From Bacteroidales bacterium (GTDB lineage Bacteria; Bacteroidota; Bacteroidia; Bacteroidales; P3), in NCBI GenBank assembly GCA_009777915.1, contig WRKV01000003.1, positions 1 through 50,789 on the forward strand: DNA of 50,789 nt. The letters are read 5' to 3'. This document shows, one piece after another, positions 25,527 to 34,457 of this stretch. Position numbers and translations under genes: made by a program. The notes under the pieces are model-generated. The model did no database searches and was not told where the DNA came from. It saw only the letters and a list, made by a program, of their open reading frames with translations. Position 1 is the stretch's first letter, and the number at the start of each line of letters is the position of its first letter.

Positions 25527-26684
25527 TTATTTAGATTTAGATGCTTTCATTAATAACCAACCCGCCATAGATGCTACATCTTCGGCTAAGATGACGTAGT
25601 AGTAAATTCCATCGGGCAGAACTTGATTTCGTTTATTTTTTCCGTCCCATCGTCTGTTCGGATCCTCGTTGTCGTAGTTGGCAATGCGATTCACTTCATC
25701 ACCTGCACTGTTGAGAATAATCACCGTATTGATCGGATAACGTTCAATATATTTGATTCCCAAATAGTCGTTAAATTCGTCGTTGTTCGGCGAAATGTAA
25801 AGCGTTGGCATCACTCGCCGGTACGAACACGGTATGGAAATAATTGCTGAGGATTCGCAGCTTTCTTCATCGGTTACGATTAGGGTGTAACTACCGGATT
25901 CTACATTAATCAGGTCTTGACCTGCGGAGTGGTAAAGCCCTGAGTGGTTATACCATTCAAACGTAAAATTTGTAAGGTCTCCCACCCCACCTGAAATCGT
26001 TGTAAAGACTGAACCTCCGCTACAATCCTCCCCTCCGGCGGTGGTTACGGATTGTACTGTGATACTCACCGGAATGCTTGCCGGCACGGTCACGGTATCG
26101 GTTCTGGAAATACCGCCAACATCTGTAACCGTAACTGTGTAGGTTCCGGGTTGCAGGTTTGGATTCAACATGTCGCTAACACCATTACTCCATAAATAAG
26201 TGTAAGGTCCTGTTGATCCGGTCGCCGTCGCACTTGCCCAGCCTTCGCCGGCAATACAGCCGGCACCGAAATCCATAGCAATTGTAAAGGTATCCACCTC
26301 CACGATCGGCTCGTTGTATTCAAATGCTCCCATACTCACACCCGCAGTTACTAAGCGAGAATTGAAGTCCAAGCATAATGAATCTTGTTCATAATTCCAA
26401 GCCGATGGATTTCCACTCTTGAATGCCGGACTTGTTTCGTCGATTCGAAAATTTGCAACAAAAGGTGTTGCTGTCAGCTCAATGTTTCCCGGTCCGGTAG
26501 TCAAGGAATCTAACGCTGAATGTTCGACTTCGGTTTCTGAGGAAACCGGATTTTGATCTCGATTTCCATAAATAACAGAGTTGGTCACCTTCCCGCCAAC
26601 GCTGAGATGAACAACGTTTTGTGCAACAAGATGTGGCACAGATAGCGGCAAGCAACAAACTGCCGTAAGCAATGTTTTTTTCAT
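25527..26684 (-). CDS. SprB-repeat protein with T9SS type B C-terminal domain
   Basis: 385 residues counted from ATG 26684, which gives a clean signal peptide (MKKTLLTAVCCLPLSVPHLVAQ); an in-frame ATG at 26717 lies 11 residues earlier. Residues 22-125 look like the closing part of a beta-helix domain (VTNSVIYGN... ETSPAFKSGNPS... SMGAFEYNE), without its earlier turns. A SprB-type repeat follows (GPYTYLWSNG... LQPGTYTVTVTD), then a second similar unit ending in YTLIVTDEESCESSAIISIPC. The last ~85 residues are a gliding-motility-type (type B) sorting domain: PTLYISPNNDEFNDYLGIKYIERYP, VIILNSAGDEV, WDGKNKRNQVLPDGIYYYVI. It is the first gene of the operon with the PorP/SprF and giant FISUMP genes and has a 330-nt leader. 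Exported through T9SS; function likely adhesion or anchoring. Confidence 0.85.
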   Translation of the reverse strand: MKKTLLTAVCCLPLSVPHLVAQNVVHLSVGGKVTNSVIYGNRDQNPVSSETEVEHSALDSLTTGPGNIELTATPFVANFRIDETSPAFKSGNPSAWNYEQDSLCLDFNSRLVTAGVSMGAFEYNEPIVEVDTFTIAMDFGAGCIAGEGWASATATGSTGPYTYLWSNGVSDMLNPNLQPGTYTVTVTDVGGISRTDTVTVPASIPVSITVQSVTTAGGEDCSGGSVFTTISGGVGDLTNFTFEWYNHSGLYHSAGQDLINVESGSYTLIVTDEESCESSAIISIPCSYRRVMPTLYISPNNDEFNDYLGIKYIERYPINTVIILNSAGDEVNRIANYDNEDPNRRWDGKNKRNQVLPDGIYYYVILAEDVASMAGWLLMKASKSK

Positions 26685-26779
26685 TTGGTATATTTTTGAT
26701 GATTGTTTTTTGGTCATATTAGGATGATTGATTTTGACTTTAGAGCAATAAAAAAACGCGGACTTAATTCCTTGTATTT

Positions 26780-26893
26780 GCTTCTGAGGTCCTAGCTAAC
26801 CTTGTAACCAAATGTAAGAGTAAAGCCCACGCAATCACGTGGGCACTCTCGCTTTACTCTTGGTTACTTTTGAAAATGCTAGGTTTCAGAAGC
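26780..26893 (-). ncRNA. Long rod-shaped structured RNA in the leader of the surface-protein operon
   Basis: Five stacked stems on one axis: GCTTCTGA/TCAGAAGC (26780-26787 with 26886-26893), CCTAGC/GCTAGG, GTAACCAA/TTGGTTAC, AGAGTAAAG/CTTTACTCT, and a closing hairpin GCCCACG/CGTGGGC, with asymmetric bubbles between. In the operon direction, about 22 nt past the rod there follows AAGTCCGCG, a T run and ATTGC, the same tail as in the RNA at 48620-48808. It lies between the promoter box at 27022-27029 and the start codon at 26684. It could be a cis-acting leader or a small RNA with 6S-like shape; strand is inferred from the T run and promoter. Confidence 0.55.
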
Positions 26894-27021
26894 AAAAATA
26901 AAAACGTAAGTGCTTGTTCGTTATGTTTTTTTTTACGTAATTATTTTACGCAGATTTTTCATAGGCGGTTTATGTTGTTTGTTGAAAATATCATGTCATC
27001 AAATTCTTTGATTTCAGGCTG

Positions 27022-27029
27022 CAAAGATA
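27022..27029 (-). promoter_or_regulatory. Promoter -7 box for the surface-protein operon
   Basis: TATCTTTG on the minus strand with a TTG element about 20 bp upstream. The predicted transcript has a leader of some 330 nt, containing the rod-shaped RNA. Besides this, 26894-27021 is AT-rich and holds no gene that I can support. Confidence 0.6.
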
Positions 27030-27105
27030 CAAAAAAAATCTTAAAAACCAAGCCCTTTCATAACGTGCTGATTTTCAAAAAAAAGAAAAACGATTTCCCC
27101 GATTC

Positions 27106-27822
27106 TCAAAGAGTCTCCGGACGGGTTTGCAGAAAACTCTCCTCTCGTGCAAAGTCCACCGCATTATTAATATGGTCGACAAAAGATTGGGTTTTCTTAA
27201 ATTCTTTCACACAAAAATTCAATAATTTTTTATCATCGGCAAGCAGTTTTTCATCGAAAGATTGAACCAACGAAAAACTTTTTTGCTTAATGTATTCAAT
27301 ATACGGACTGTCCGCCGGAAAGCCTTTTGGCGGACGAGAAAGCTTATCCTCTCGATCATCATCCCAATCAAAACCTTTCGCAGATTTTATGGTTTTTACA
27401 AAATTCGCACCATTGCTCAAAATATCCTCGCGAACACTTTTCAAAATGATGGGTTCGGGCATATACAAACCCGTACAAATCATCGAACCACCCAGCCAAC
27501 TGCCTCGTCCTTTAGGCTCGATATGCAAATAATATCCGGCATTTCCGGAACATTTTCCGCCTTTGCAAACAAAAATTCCGATATGGGTTTTGTACGGCGT
27601 TTTATCTTTCGAAAAACGCGTATCGCGATAGATTCGATACGAACAATCTTTGACGGTCAAACTCGCAATGGTCGGGTCGAATTTGGCAATGCCCAAAATC
27701 AATTTTTCGGTGAAATCATTGAGTTCTTTTTGAATGGCTTGGTAGCGAGGTTTGTTGGCAGTAAACCATTCTTTGTTGTTGTTTTTCGAGAGTTCTTTCA
27801 GAAAAGGAATAACGGTTTTCAT
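27106..27822 (-). CDS. DUF2461 family protein
   Basis: 238 residues from ATG 27822. The sequence matches the DUF2461 (TIGR02453) family: FLKELSKNNNKEWFTANKPRYQ at the N-terminus, then CSYRIYRDTRFSKDKTPYKTHIGIFVC and GYYLHIEPKGRGSWLGGSMICTG. No biochemical function is established for the family. The frame stays open much further upstream, but that part runs across the divergent tRNA gene and its promoter on the other strand, so I reject it. A TATTTTTG box lies at 27880-27887 and a REP-like palindrome at 27840-27867, between promoter and start codon. Confidence 0.85.
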   Translation of the reverse strand: MKTVIPFLKELSKNNNKEWFTANKPRYQAIQKELNDFTEKLILGIAKFDPTIASLTVKDCSYRIYRDTRFSKDKTPYKTHIGIFVCKGGKCSGNAGYYLHIEPKGRGSWLGGSMICTGLYMPEPIILKSVREDILSNGANFVKTIKSAKGFDWDDDREDKLSRPPKGFPADSPYIEYIKQKSFSLVQSFDEKLLADDKKLLNFCVKEFKKTQSFVDHINNAVDFAREESFLQTRPETL

Positions 27823-27839
27823 AGTGTTTTTTTTTATTT

Positions 27840-27867
27840 GTAGGGGCGAGATATGCCTCGTCCTTAC
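27840..27867. repeat. REP-like palindrome, imperfect
   Basis: GTAGGGGCGAGATATGCCTC then GTCCTTAC: the same family as 15017-15044 with three mismatches. It lies 17 bp upstream of the DUF2461 start codon, inside the predicted leader. Confidence 0.7.
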
Positions 27868-27879
27868 AGATTCAGGTTG

Positions 27880-27887
27880 CAAAAATA
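27880..27887 (-). promoter_or_regulatory. Possible promoter -7 box for the DUF2461 gene
   Basis: TATTTTTG on the minus strand, a weaker match to TAnnTTTG. Confidence 0.45.
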
Positions 27888-27930
27888 CGAAAAATTTTAC
27901 AAAAACATTGCATAATTCAAAAATAATTTG

Positions 27931-27938
27931 TACCTTTG
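27931..27938 (+). promoter_or_regulatory. Promoter -7 box for tRNA-Leu
   Basis: TACCTTTG, 14 bp before the tRNA 5' end, with a TTG about 20 bp upstream. Confidence 0.65.
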
Positions 27939-27952
27939 CACCGCAAATTGTT

Positions 27953-28037
27953 GCCTTGGTGGTGGAATTGGTAGACACGCAGGACTTAAAATCCTGTTTC
28001 CGTTGAGGAAGTGCGGGTTCAAGTCCCGCCCGAGGTA
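27953..28037 (+). tRNA. tRNA-Leu (anticodon UAA)
   Basis: 85-nt class II tRNA. Acceptor stem GCCTTGG/CCGAGGT (with G-U pairs), D-arm with GGTAGAC, anticodon stem CAGGA/TCCTG around the loop CTTAAAA (anticodon TAA), a long variable arm TTTCCGTTGAGGAAGT, and T-arm GCGGGTTCAAGTCCCGC. The 3' CCA is not encoded. It reads UUA and probably UUG codons. Confidence 0.95.
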
Positions 28038-28105
28038 CGTAAGGGAAACCGTGAAGTTGGAAAGAAAAATTGTAGGCATACGAATTTTTAGTACGGATTG
28101 ATTTT

Positions 28106-28128
28106 GAGGGGGCGAGAGCCTCTTTTTT
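28106..28128 (+). terminator. Probable terminator after tRNA-Leu
   Basis: GAGG...CCTC hairpin with a GC-rich loop, followed by TTTTTT, between the tRNA and rimP. Confidence 0.55.
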
Positions 28129-28164
28129 GTTAGAGTATAAAAAGAAAAATAAGTGAATAATTAA

Positions 28165-28623
28165 ATGATAACAGAACAAAACATACAATCACTAATTGAT
28201 GAAAAACTCGCTAACAGCGATGTGTTTCTCGTGGAATGTCGAGTGAAAACGGACAACAAAATCCGTGTGTTCATTGATAGCGAACGAGGAATTACGATTG
28301 ATGATTGTGTGGCATTGAGTCGGCATATCGAAGGAAATTTGGACAGAGATAAGGAGGATTTTGCGTTGGATGTGTCGTCGGCAGGATTGGACTTGCCTTT
28401 GCGAATTCCGCGTCAGTTCGAGAAAAACGTGGGTCGAACGGTGCACGTTGTGATGAACGACGGAACAGAAATCAACGGAAAAATCATAGAAGCAACCAAC
28501 GAAAATTTTACGGTTTTACCGGAGATAAAAAAGAAAAAGAAAAACGCGGAAAGCGAGCAACCACAACCGGTTTCCATCAATTATAGCAATCAAAAAAACA
28601 CAAAAATAATACTAACATTTTAA
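28165..28623 (+). CDS. rimP: Ribosome maturation factor RimP
   Basis: 152 residues; assists maturation of the 30S subunit. Visible family pattern: N-terminal alpha/beta domain with VDLKRE-like FLVECRVKTDNKIRVFIDSERGITIDDCVALSRHIEGNLDRDKEDFALDVSSAGLDLPLR, followed by a C-terminal Sm-like barrel (VGRTVHVVMNDGTEINGKIIEATNENFTVL). It heads the conserved rimP-nusA-infB order, 13 bp before nusA. No -7 box stands out directly upstream; the unit may start near the tRNA gene. Confidence 0.92.
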   Translation: MITEQNIQSLIDEKLANSDVFLVECRVKTDNKIRVFIDSERGITIDDCVALSRHIEGNLDRDKEDFALDVSSAGLDLPLRIPRQFEKNVGRTVHVVMNDGTEINGKIIEATNENFTVLPEIKKKKKNAESEQPQPVSINYSNQKNTKIILTF

Positions 28624-28636
28624 CAATAACTCACCC

Positions 28637-29875
28637 ATGGACAACATTAATTTGGTAGAGAGTTTCTCGGAATTTAAGGAATTCAAAAACATTGATCGCG
28701 AAACGATGATGCGTATTTTGGAAGATGTATTTAGAGGCATGTTGCAAAAAAAATACGGCACGGATGAAAACATTGATATCATTGTGAATATCGACAAAGG
28801 TGATTTGGAAATTTATCGTAATTTGACCATCGTTGAAGATGGCGAATTGAAAGATGAAAACACCGAAATCGAATATTCCAAAGCCATCAAAATCGAGCCG
28901 GATTTTGAAGTCGGAGAAGAAGTTTCGGAACAAATTTTTATGAAAGATTTTGGTCGTCGCGAAATTTTGTCGATTCGTCAAAATTTAGTTGGAAAAATCC
29001 AAGAATACGAAAAAAACAACATTTACAAAAAGTACAAAGAACGCATCGGAGAAGTGATGGCGGGCGAAGTGTATCAAGTTTGGAAACGCGAAATTTTAGT
29101 TCTTGATGATGAGGATATCGAGTTGATTTTGCCGCGTCAAGAACAGATTCCGGCGGATTTTTATCGCAAAGGAGACACGCTTCGTGCTATCGTTTTGAAA
29201 GTGGAAATGCGCAACGGAACACCGCAGATTATTCTTTCAAGAACATCACCTGCATTCTTAGAACGCTTGATGGAACAAGAGATTCCGGAGATTTTCGATG
29301 GCTTGATTACCATCAAACGTATCGAACGCGAACCGGGCGAACGTGCAAAAATTGCCGTTGAATCTTACGATGACCGAATCGATCCTGTTGGTGCTTGTGT
29401 GGGTGTGAAAGGCTCGAGAATCCACGGAATTGTGAGAGAATTGCGGAATGAAAATATCGATGTTATCAGTTGGACCGGCAATCCGGAATTGCTGATTGCA
29501 CGTGCGTTGAGTCCTGCAAAAATTCTTGGAATCAAATTGAACGAAGAAGACAAAACCGCTGATGTTACTATGAAACCTGATCAAGTTTCGTTGGCAATCG
29601 GAAAAGGCGGACATAATATCAAACTCGCAGGACGCTTGGCGGGCTACGAAATCAACGTGTATCGCGATACGGTTGATGTAGATTATGAAGATGTGGATTT
29701 GCAAGAATTCAACGATGAAATCGAACAATGGGTTATCGATGCATTGACGGCTATCGGTTGTGATACGGCAAAAGATGTATTGGCAATTTCTGCTAAAGAA
29801 CTTGAAAAACGTACGGATTTAGAGGAGGAAACCATTCAAGATGTATTGAAAATTTTGCAAGCAGAATTTGAATAA
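28637..29875 (+). CDS. nusA: Transcription termination/antitermination factor NusA
   Basis: 412 residues; binds RNA polymerase and nascent RNA and modulates pausing, termination and antitermination. Domain order: NusA_N (about 1-125, with SFSEFKEFKNIDRETMMRILEDVFRGML), S1 RNA-binding domain (about 130-200, GEVYQVWKREILVLDDEDIELILPRQEQ), then two KH domains (about 205-345, with DPVGACVGVKGSRIHGIVRELRNENIDVI and the second KH GxxG in LAIGKGGHNIKLAGRLAGYEI). A short C-terminal helix-hairpin-helix tail is present (ALTAIGCDTAKDVLAI). Length is normal for Bacteroidota. Between rimP and infB. Confidence 0.95.
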   Translation: MDNINLVESFSEFKEFKNIDRETMMRILEDVFRGMLQKKYGTDENIDIIVNIDKGDLEIYRNLTIVEDGELKDENTEIEYSKAIKIEPDFEVGEEVSEQIFMKDFGRREILSIRQNLVGKIQEYEKNNIYKKYKERIGEVMAGEVYQVWKREILVLDDEDIELILPRQEQIPADFYRKGDTLRAIVLKVEMRNGTPQIILSRTSPAFLERLMEQEIPEIFDGLITIKRIEREPGERAKIAVESYDDRIDPVGACVGVKGSRIHGIVRELRNENIDVISWTGNPELLIARALSPAKILGIKLNEEDKTADVTMKPDQVSLAIGKGGHNIKLAGRLAGYEINVYRDTVDVDYEDVDLQEFNDEIEQWVIDALTAIGCDTAKDVLAISAKELEKRTDLEEETIQDVLKILQAEFE

Positions 29876-29979
29876 AAACCATAAAGTAAAGCAAAGCTTG
29901 CACTCGACCAACAAAAGATATGCGACCACAAGGGTCACCCAACACATAACAAAAAACCGAAAAAAAAGAGGGAGGGAAT

Positions 29980-32895
29980 ATGTCAGATGAAATCAAAGGT
30001 ACACGGCTTTCAAAAGCAGTGAAAGAGTTCAATATCGCCGTACACACGGCTGTTGACTTTTTGAAAAGTAAAGGATTTAAAGTAGATTCGAATCCTAATT
30101 CCAAACTTTCCGGCGAAATGTATGTTGCGTTGGAGAAAGAATTCCAATCCGATAAAAAAGCCAAAGAAGCTTCGGAAAGAATTGCTTTGGAATTCCAAAA
30201 GAAAGAAACGATTACTCTTGAAAAAACTCCGAAAGCTGTAGTAGAAAAAGAAGACGAAGAAGAGGAATATATCATCAAAGGTGCTACTCTCGAAAAGAAA
30301 GCAAAATCAACCAAAACCAAAGAAACAACCAAAGAAAAAGAACCGGTTGTTGAAACACCGGAAGAACCCAAAGAATCTAAAGAACCCAAAACACCCAAAA
30401 AGAAACCGGCAACCAAAAAGAATGTTGAGACGGAAGAAGAAGAAACCCTCGTTGCCCCGAAAGTAAAGGTGCTTGGACAAATCAATTTGAGTGAAATTAA
30501 CACCAAAACACGTCCGGATAAAAAGTCGAAACAAGAACTGAAAGAAGCACGCGAAGCAAAGGCAGAAGAGGCAAAAACATCAAAAAAAGATTCAAAAAAA
30601 TCGACTGAAAAAACAACCAAATCGAAAGAAAAACCCAAAGAAAAATCGAAAGAGAAAGCAAAAAAAGAACCTGTTGTTGAAGTTGTTCAAGAAGAAATTT
30701 TGGAAACTGCTCCGGTTGAAGAACGTGTTATCGAACACATCGAAACCAAGCATGTCGTCATTGACGGACCAAAAATAACCGGACAAACCATTGACTTGTC
30801 GCAATTCAACAAAAAGCCAATCGTTGCTACATCTTCCGGTGGCGGACATGCACACAAAAAGAAACGCGAACGCATTAAAAAAGAAAAAAGCATCGACATC
30901 AAAGAGGCGATAAAAAATGCGGAAAAAGCGGGTTGGAAAAAAGAAGTAAAACCGTCGAAACAAGCCAAAGGCAGGCTGATTGCGGAAGTTGATAGCGACG
31001 AAATCGCAAAACAAATCAAAGAAACTTTGGCACGTTTGGGCTCAACCGGAAAATCAAAATTCTCCAAACATCGTCGTGAAAAACGTAGTCAAGTGGCAGC
31101 AGAAATGCAAGAGGAAGCCATACGTGCACAACAAGAAGCCGGCGTTTTGAAAGTAACGGAATTCGTTACGGCAAACGAGCTGGCAACCATGATGAACCTT
31201 CCGGTTACATCAATTATCGGAACCTGTATGTCGGTCGGACAATTCGTTTCCATCAACCAACGTTTGAACGCCGAAATTATTTCGCTTTTGGCAGATGAAT
31301 ACGGTTTCAAATTGGAATTTGTTGGTGCGGATGTTATCGAAACTCTCACGGAAGTTGAAGAAGAAGACCAGCCTGAAGATTTGATGTTGCGTGCTCCGAT
31401 CGTTACGGTGATGGGACACGTTGACCATGGAAAAACTTCGCTTTTGGACTATATTCGCCATGCAAATGTGATTGCCGGTGAGGCTGGTGGAATCACACAA
31501 CATATCGGTGCTTACGAAGTAACGCTCGATAGCGGTCGTCAAATCACATTCTTGGATACGCCCGGTCACGAAGCGTTTACCGCCATGCGTGCACGTGGTG
31601 CGAAAGTTACGGATATCGCGATTATTGTGATTGCCGCAGATGACCGAATCATGCCTCAAACCATTGAGGCGATCAACCACGCACAAGCCGGAAATGTTCC
31701 GATTATTTTTGCGATTAACAAGATCGACAAACCCGGTGCAGATCCGACGCGCATCAAGCAAGCTCTTGCAGAAATGAATCTTTTGGTGGAAGAATGGGGT
31801 GGAAAATATCAAAGTCAGGATATTGCTGCAAAACACGGTACCGGTATTCCGGAATTGCTCGAAAAAGTTCTTTTGGAAGCCGATATTTTAGGTTTGCATG
31901 CTAATCCGAAAAAACGTGCGAAAGGCACGGTTATCGAGGCTTCGCTTGATAAAGGCAGAGGATTTGTAGCGAATATCTTGGTTCAAGATGGAACGGTTTC
32001 TATTGGAGATAATATCTTAGCCGGAAGTACGTATGGTCGTGTGAAAGCCATGTTTAACGAGCGAAATCACCCGATTCAAAAAGCAGGTCCGGCTACACCG
32101 ATTTTGCTTTTAGGCTTGAATGGTGCACCACAGGCGGGCGACGGATTCAACGTTACACCGTCCGACAAAGAGGCTAAAGAGGTTGCTACACGCCGTTTGC
32201 AACTGCAACGCGAACAAGGTTTACGAACACAAAAACATATTACACTCGACGAAATCGGTCGCCGTATTGCGATTGGAGATTTCAAAGAACTCAACATTAT
32301 CGTTAAAGGCGACGTGGATGGCTCTGTGGAAGCTCTTTCGGATTCGTTGCTCAAACTTTCAACGCCGGAAGTTCAGGTGAATGTGATTCATAAAGGTGTC
32401 GGACAAATCTCTGAAGGCGACGTGGTTCTTGCATCTGCATCGGATGCGTTGATCATCGGTTTCCAAGTTCGACCATCGGTTGCTGCAAGAAAATTAGCAG
32501 AAAACGAACAAATCGATATTCGTCTGTACTCCGTAATCTACAAGGCAATCGAGGAAGTTAAAGATTCTCTCGAAGGTATGTTGGCACCGGATGTTCAAGA
32601 AAAAATTACGTGTAACCTTGAAATCAGAGAGGTATTCAAAATCACGAAAGTCGGTTCAGTTGCGGGTTGTATGTGTTTGGACGGCAAGATTCAACGAAGC
32701 ACGAAAGTACGAATCATTCGCGATGGAATTGTGGTTTACACCGGAAAACTTGGCTCTCTCAAACGTTTCAAAGACGATGTGAAAGAAGTTGTTTCAGGAC
32801 AAGATTGCGGGTTGAATATCGAAAATTTCAACGACATCAAAGTTGGCGACATCATTGAAGGTTACGACATCATCGAAACCAAACGAACATTGTAA
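29980..32895 (+). CDS. infB: Translation initiation factor IF-2
   Basis: 971 residues; GTPase that delivers initiator fMet-tRNA to the 30S subunit. The N-terminal IF2_N helix bundle ([26 protein letters not shown]) is followed by a very long, charged Lys/Glu/Pro-rich linker (about 85-330) and a second IF2_N-like segment ([18 protein letters not shown]). The G domain starts near residue 475 with [15 protein letters not shown] (G1), [15 protein letters not shown] (G3) and [14 protein letters not shown] (G4). The C-terminal barrel and IF2 domains end with [12 protein letters not shown] 104-bp gap after nusA holds no gene; an AGGGAGG Shine-Dalgarno-like run precedes the ATG, unusually strong for this phylum. 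Confidence 0.96.
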   Translation: MSDEIKGTRLSKAVKEFNIAVHTAVDFLKSKGFKVDSNPNSKLSGEMYVALEKEFQSDKKAKEASERIALEFQKKETITLEKTPKAVVEKEDEEEEYIIKGATLEKKAKSTKTKETTKEKEPVVETPEEPKESKEPKTPKKKPATKKNVETEEEETLVAPKVKVLGQINLSEINTKTRPDKKSKQELKEAREAKAEEAKTSKKDSKKSTEKTTKSKEKPKEKSKEKAKKEPVVEVVQEEILETAPVEERVIEHIETKHVVIDGPKITGQTIDLSQFNKKPIVATSSGGGHAHKKKRERIKKEKSIDIKEAIKNAEKAGWKKEVKPSKQAKGRLIAEVDSDEIAKQIKETLARLGSTGKSKFSKHRREKRSQVAAEMQEEAIRAQQEAGVLKVTEFVTANELATMMNLPVTSIIGTCMSVGQFVSINQRLNAEIISLLADEYGFKLEFVGADVIETLTEVEEEDQPEDLMLRAPIVTVMGHVDHGKTSLLDYIRHANVIAGEAGGITQHIGAYEVTLDSGRQITFLDTPGHEAFTAMRARGAKVTDIAIIVIAADDRIMPQTIEAINHAQAGNVPIIFAINKIDKPGADPTRIKQALAEMNLLVEEWGGKYQSQDIAAKHGTGIPELLEKVLLEADILGLHANPKKRAKGTVIEASLDKGRGFVANILVQDGTVSIGDNILAGSTYGRVKAMFNERNHPIQKAGPATPILLLGLNGAPQAGDGFNVTPSDKEAKEVATRRLQLQREQGLRTQKHITLDEIGRRIAIGDFKELNIIVKGDVDGSVEALSDSLLKLSTPEVQVNVIHKGVGQISEGDVVLASASDALIIGFQVRPSVAARKLAENEQIDIRLYSVIYKAIEEVKDSLEGMLAPDVQEKITCNLEIREVFKITKVGSVAGCMCLDGKIQRSTKVRIIRDGIVVYTGKLGSLKRFKDDVKEVVSGQDCGLNIENFNDIKVGDIIEGYDIIETKRTL

Positions 32896-32937
32896 AAATA
32901 GAGGAACTATTTTCATTTTTCGCCTAACGGATATTTT

Positions 32938-34380
32938 TTATCGTATCAACGTGATAACACCTTTTTTCTGCATCGTTTTGCCGTTTCGAATTAATTCGAA
33001 AATAAACAAATAAACTCCGGCTTGACATTCGTTTCCGCTGTTGTTGAATGTGCCATCCCAACCATCAGTGGGATCTGTCGTCGAAAAAACAACTTGTCCG
33101 AATGTGTTGTGAATTAGAAATTTCATTTCATCATTAACTTGCGAAACATAGATTGGACGGTAGATTCGAGTAACTCCACCGGGCACAAATCCTGTTGGAA
33201 AATACAACGGAATTTCATTTCTCGAAATGATATCCACAACATTGGACTTCGCTAAAGACTTTATTCCATAAGGATTGTCGGAAATTTCACGAGCGACAAC
33301 ATAATAACTCAAATTCAAAATTTGTTCGATACTTGAAATTGCAAATGAATGGGTCTGATGAGGGGAAAGCCCCGTTTTCACAGCTGTATGGTCGTCCTGA
33401 ATTTCATAAACTTCGTAATGAATATCATTTCCAAACCAACCTTGATACTCTGAAAACCTTAAATTCACTACTGTTCCCTGTAATTCTGCTTCCAATAAAA
33501 CAGGTTTGGCATCATTCGAACGAATCACGATTTCACCACAGGTATCACTGATTTCGAAATGATAAAATCCATCTTTTCTTGGTAACAAAAAACGATTATT
33601 GTTCAAAAAATCGGCATACGTTATCGTTTGTTCAAGCGAGCCATCCATGTACAGAAACAAATGTTTCCAAACCTTTGAAACATCTGCCAAACAAGCTACT
33701 TCAACGGTTTTATCATCGACAACATTAATGGTTTCGATATAGGCAAATTCAGGTTCCGGTGCGGTAATCATGACCAACGAATCAGCAGTCGAAATAGAGA
33801 AAATAGTTTCAGTCGAATTCACTGCACGAACATAAATTTTGTATTTCTGTTCGTGTCCGAAAGCATCAACAACAGCAGAGCGTTGCAACGGATCGTTGAT
33901 AGTGGCTGCAAGCGTGTATGGTTCATCATTTTTCGAAAGCCAAATTTCAAAATATGCGATATTGGATAAACTTCTTTCCGCACTGCTCCACGATACATGG
34001 AGTTTTTTTTCGCAGGAACCTTGCTCCACTTTACATAAAAAAATGCGTTTCCAGTCAGATGTAATCGGACTATGATTAAAATCTTCATCAAAAACATCAA
34101 TCCGATATCGGAAATTGGTATCTGCATTTCTCTCCACGGTGTAGTTGTTTTCGAGTCTGCCAAAAACCGTATCAATAGCAAAATTTAATAACGGATTATC
34201 TTGATATTGCTCAAAAATCCGATATCCAACCACATTCGTCGACGAACTCGATGTCCAAAAAATTTGAACTTGATTGGTTTGTGGATTCACACTAACAGCA
34301 TCAATTTGAACCACCGGAAGTTGTGCAAAAATCACAAAACTTAACCCCAACAAACACCCTATAAAAATTGCTCTAAACAT
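32938..34380 (-). CDS. Secreted protein with T9SS type B C-terminal domain
   Basis: 480 residues from ATG 34380, which gives a signal peptide (MFRAIFIGCLLGLSFVIFAQ). The body looks like several fibronectin type III-like or Ig-like beta-sandwiches (QIFWTSSSSTNVVGYRIFEQY, LHVSWSSAERSLSNIAYFEIWLS, VVARE). The last ~85 residues match the type B (gliding-motility-type) sorting domain: PLYFPTGFVPGGVTRIYRPIYVSQVNDEMKFLIHNTFGQVVFST, then GWDGTFNNSGNECQAGVYLFIFEL and a final KKGVITLIR. It is expected to be exported by T9SS. No PorP/SprF gene is next to it. The -7 box at 34391-34398 leaves only a few nucleotides of leader. Specific role unknown. Confidence 0.8.
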   Translation of the reverse strand: MFRAIFIGCLLGLSFVIFAQLPVVQIDAVSVNPQTNQVQIFWTSSSSTNVVGYRIFEQYQDNPLLNFAIDTVFGRLENNYTVERNADTNFRYRIDVFDEDFNHSPITSDWKRIFLCKVEQGSCEKKLHVSWSSAERSLSNIAYFEIWLSKNDEPYTLAATINDPLQRSAVVDAFGHEQKYKIYVRAVNSTETIFSISTADSLVMITAPEPEFAYIETINVVDDKTVEVACLADVSKVWKHLFLYMDGSLEQTITYADFLNNNRFLLPRKDGFYHFEISDTCGEIVIRSNDAKPVLLEAELQGTVVNLRFSEYQGWFGNDIHYEVYEIQDDHTAVKTGLSPHQTHSFAISSIEQILNLSYYVVAREISDNPYGIKSLAKSNVVDIISRNEIPLYFPTGFVPGGVTRIYRPIYVSQVNDEMKFLIHNTFGQVVFSTTDPTDGWDGTFNNSGNECQAGVYLFIFELIRNGKTMQKKGVITLIR

Positions 34381-34390
34381 AACCAATCTA

Positions 34391-34398
34391 CAAAGATA
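34391..34398 (-). promoter_or_regulatory. Promoter -7 box for the T9SS cargo gene
   Basis: TATCTTTG on the minus strand, only 10 bp from the ATG. If transcription starts 5-8 nt after the box the mRNA is close to leaderless. Confidence 0.6.
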
Positions 34399-34432
34399 CA
34401 AAAAAAATTTGTTTTTTTCATTTTTTTTTCGT

Positions 34433-34440
34433 ACCTTTGT
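34433..34440 (+). promoter_or_regulatory. Promoter -7 box for the lipoprotein pair
   Basis: TACCTTTG, 17 bp before the ATG at 34458. Confidence 0.65.
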
Positions 34441-34457
34441 AAAAAAATAATATCGTC

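Noticed and set aside
26780..26893. Inverted repeat as the ends of an insertion sequence or MITE
   Set aside because: The arms meet in a single hairpin with bubbles in RNA-like style, and no target duplication or transposase remnant is seen. A MITE cannot be excluded completely.
27823..28188. N-terminal extension of the DUF2461 frame across the tRNA region
   Set aside because: It would overlap the divergent tRNA-Leu gene and both promoters, and the family start matches ATG 27822.
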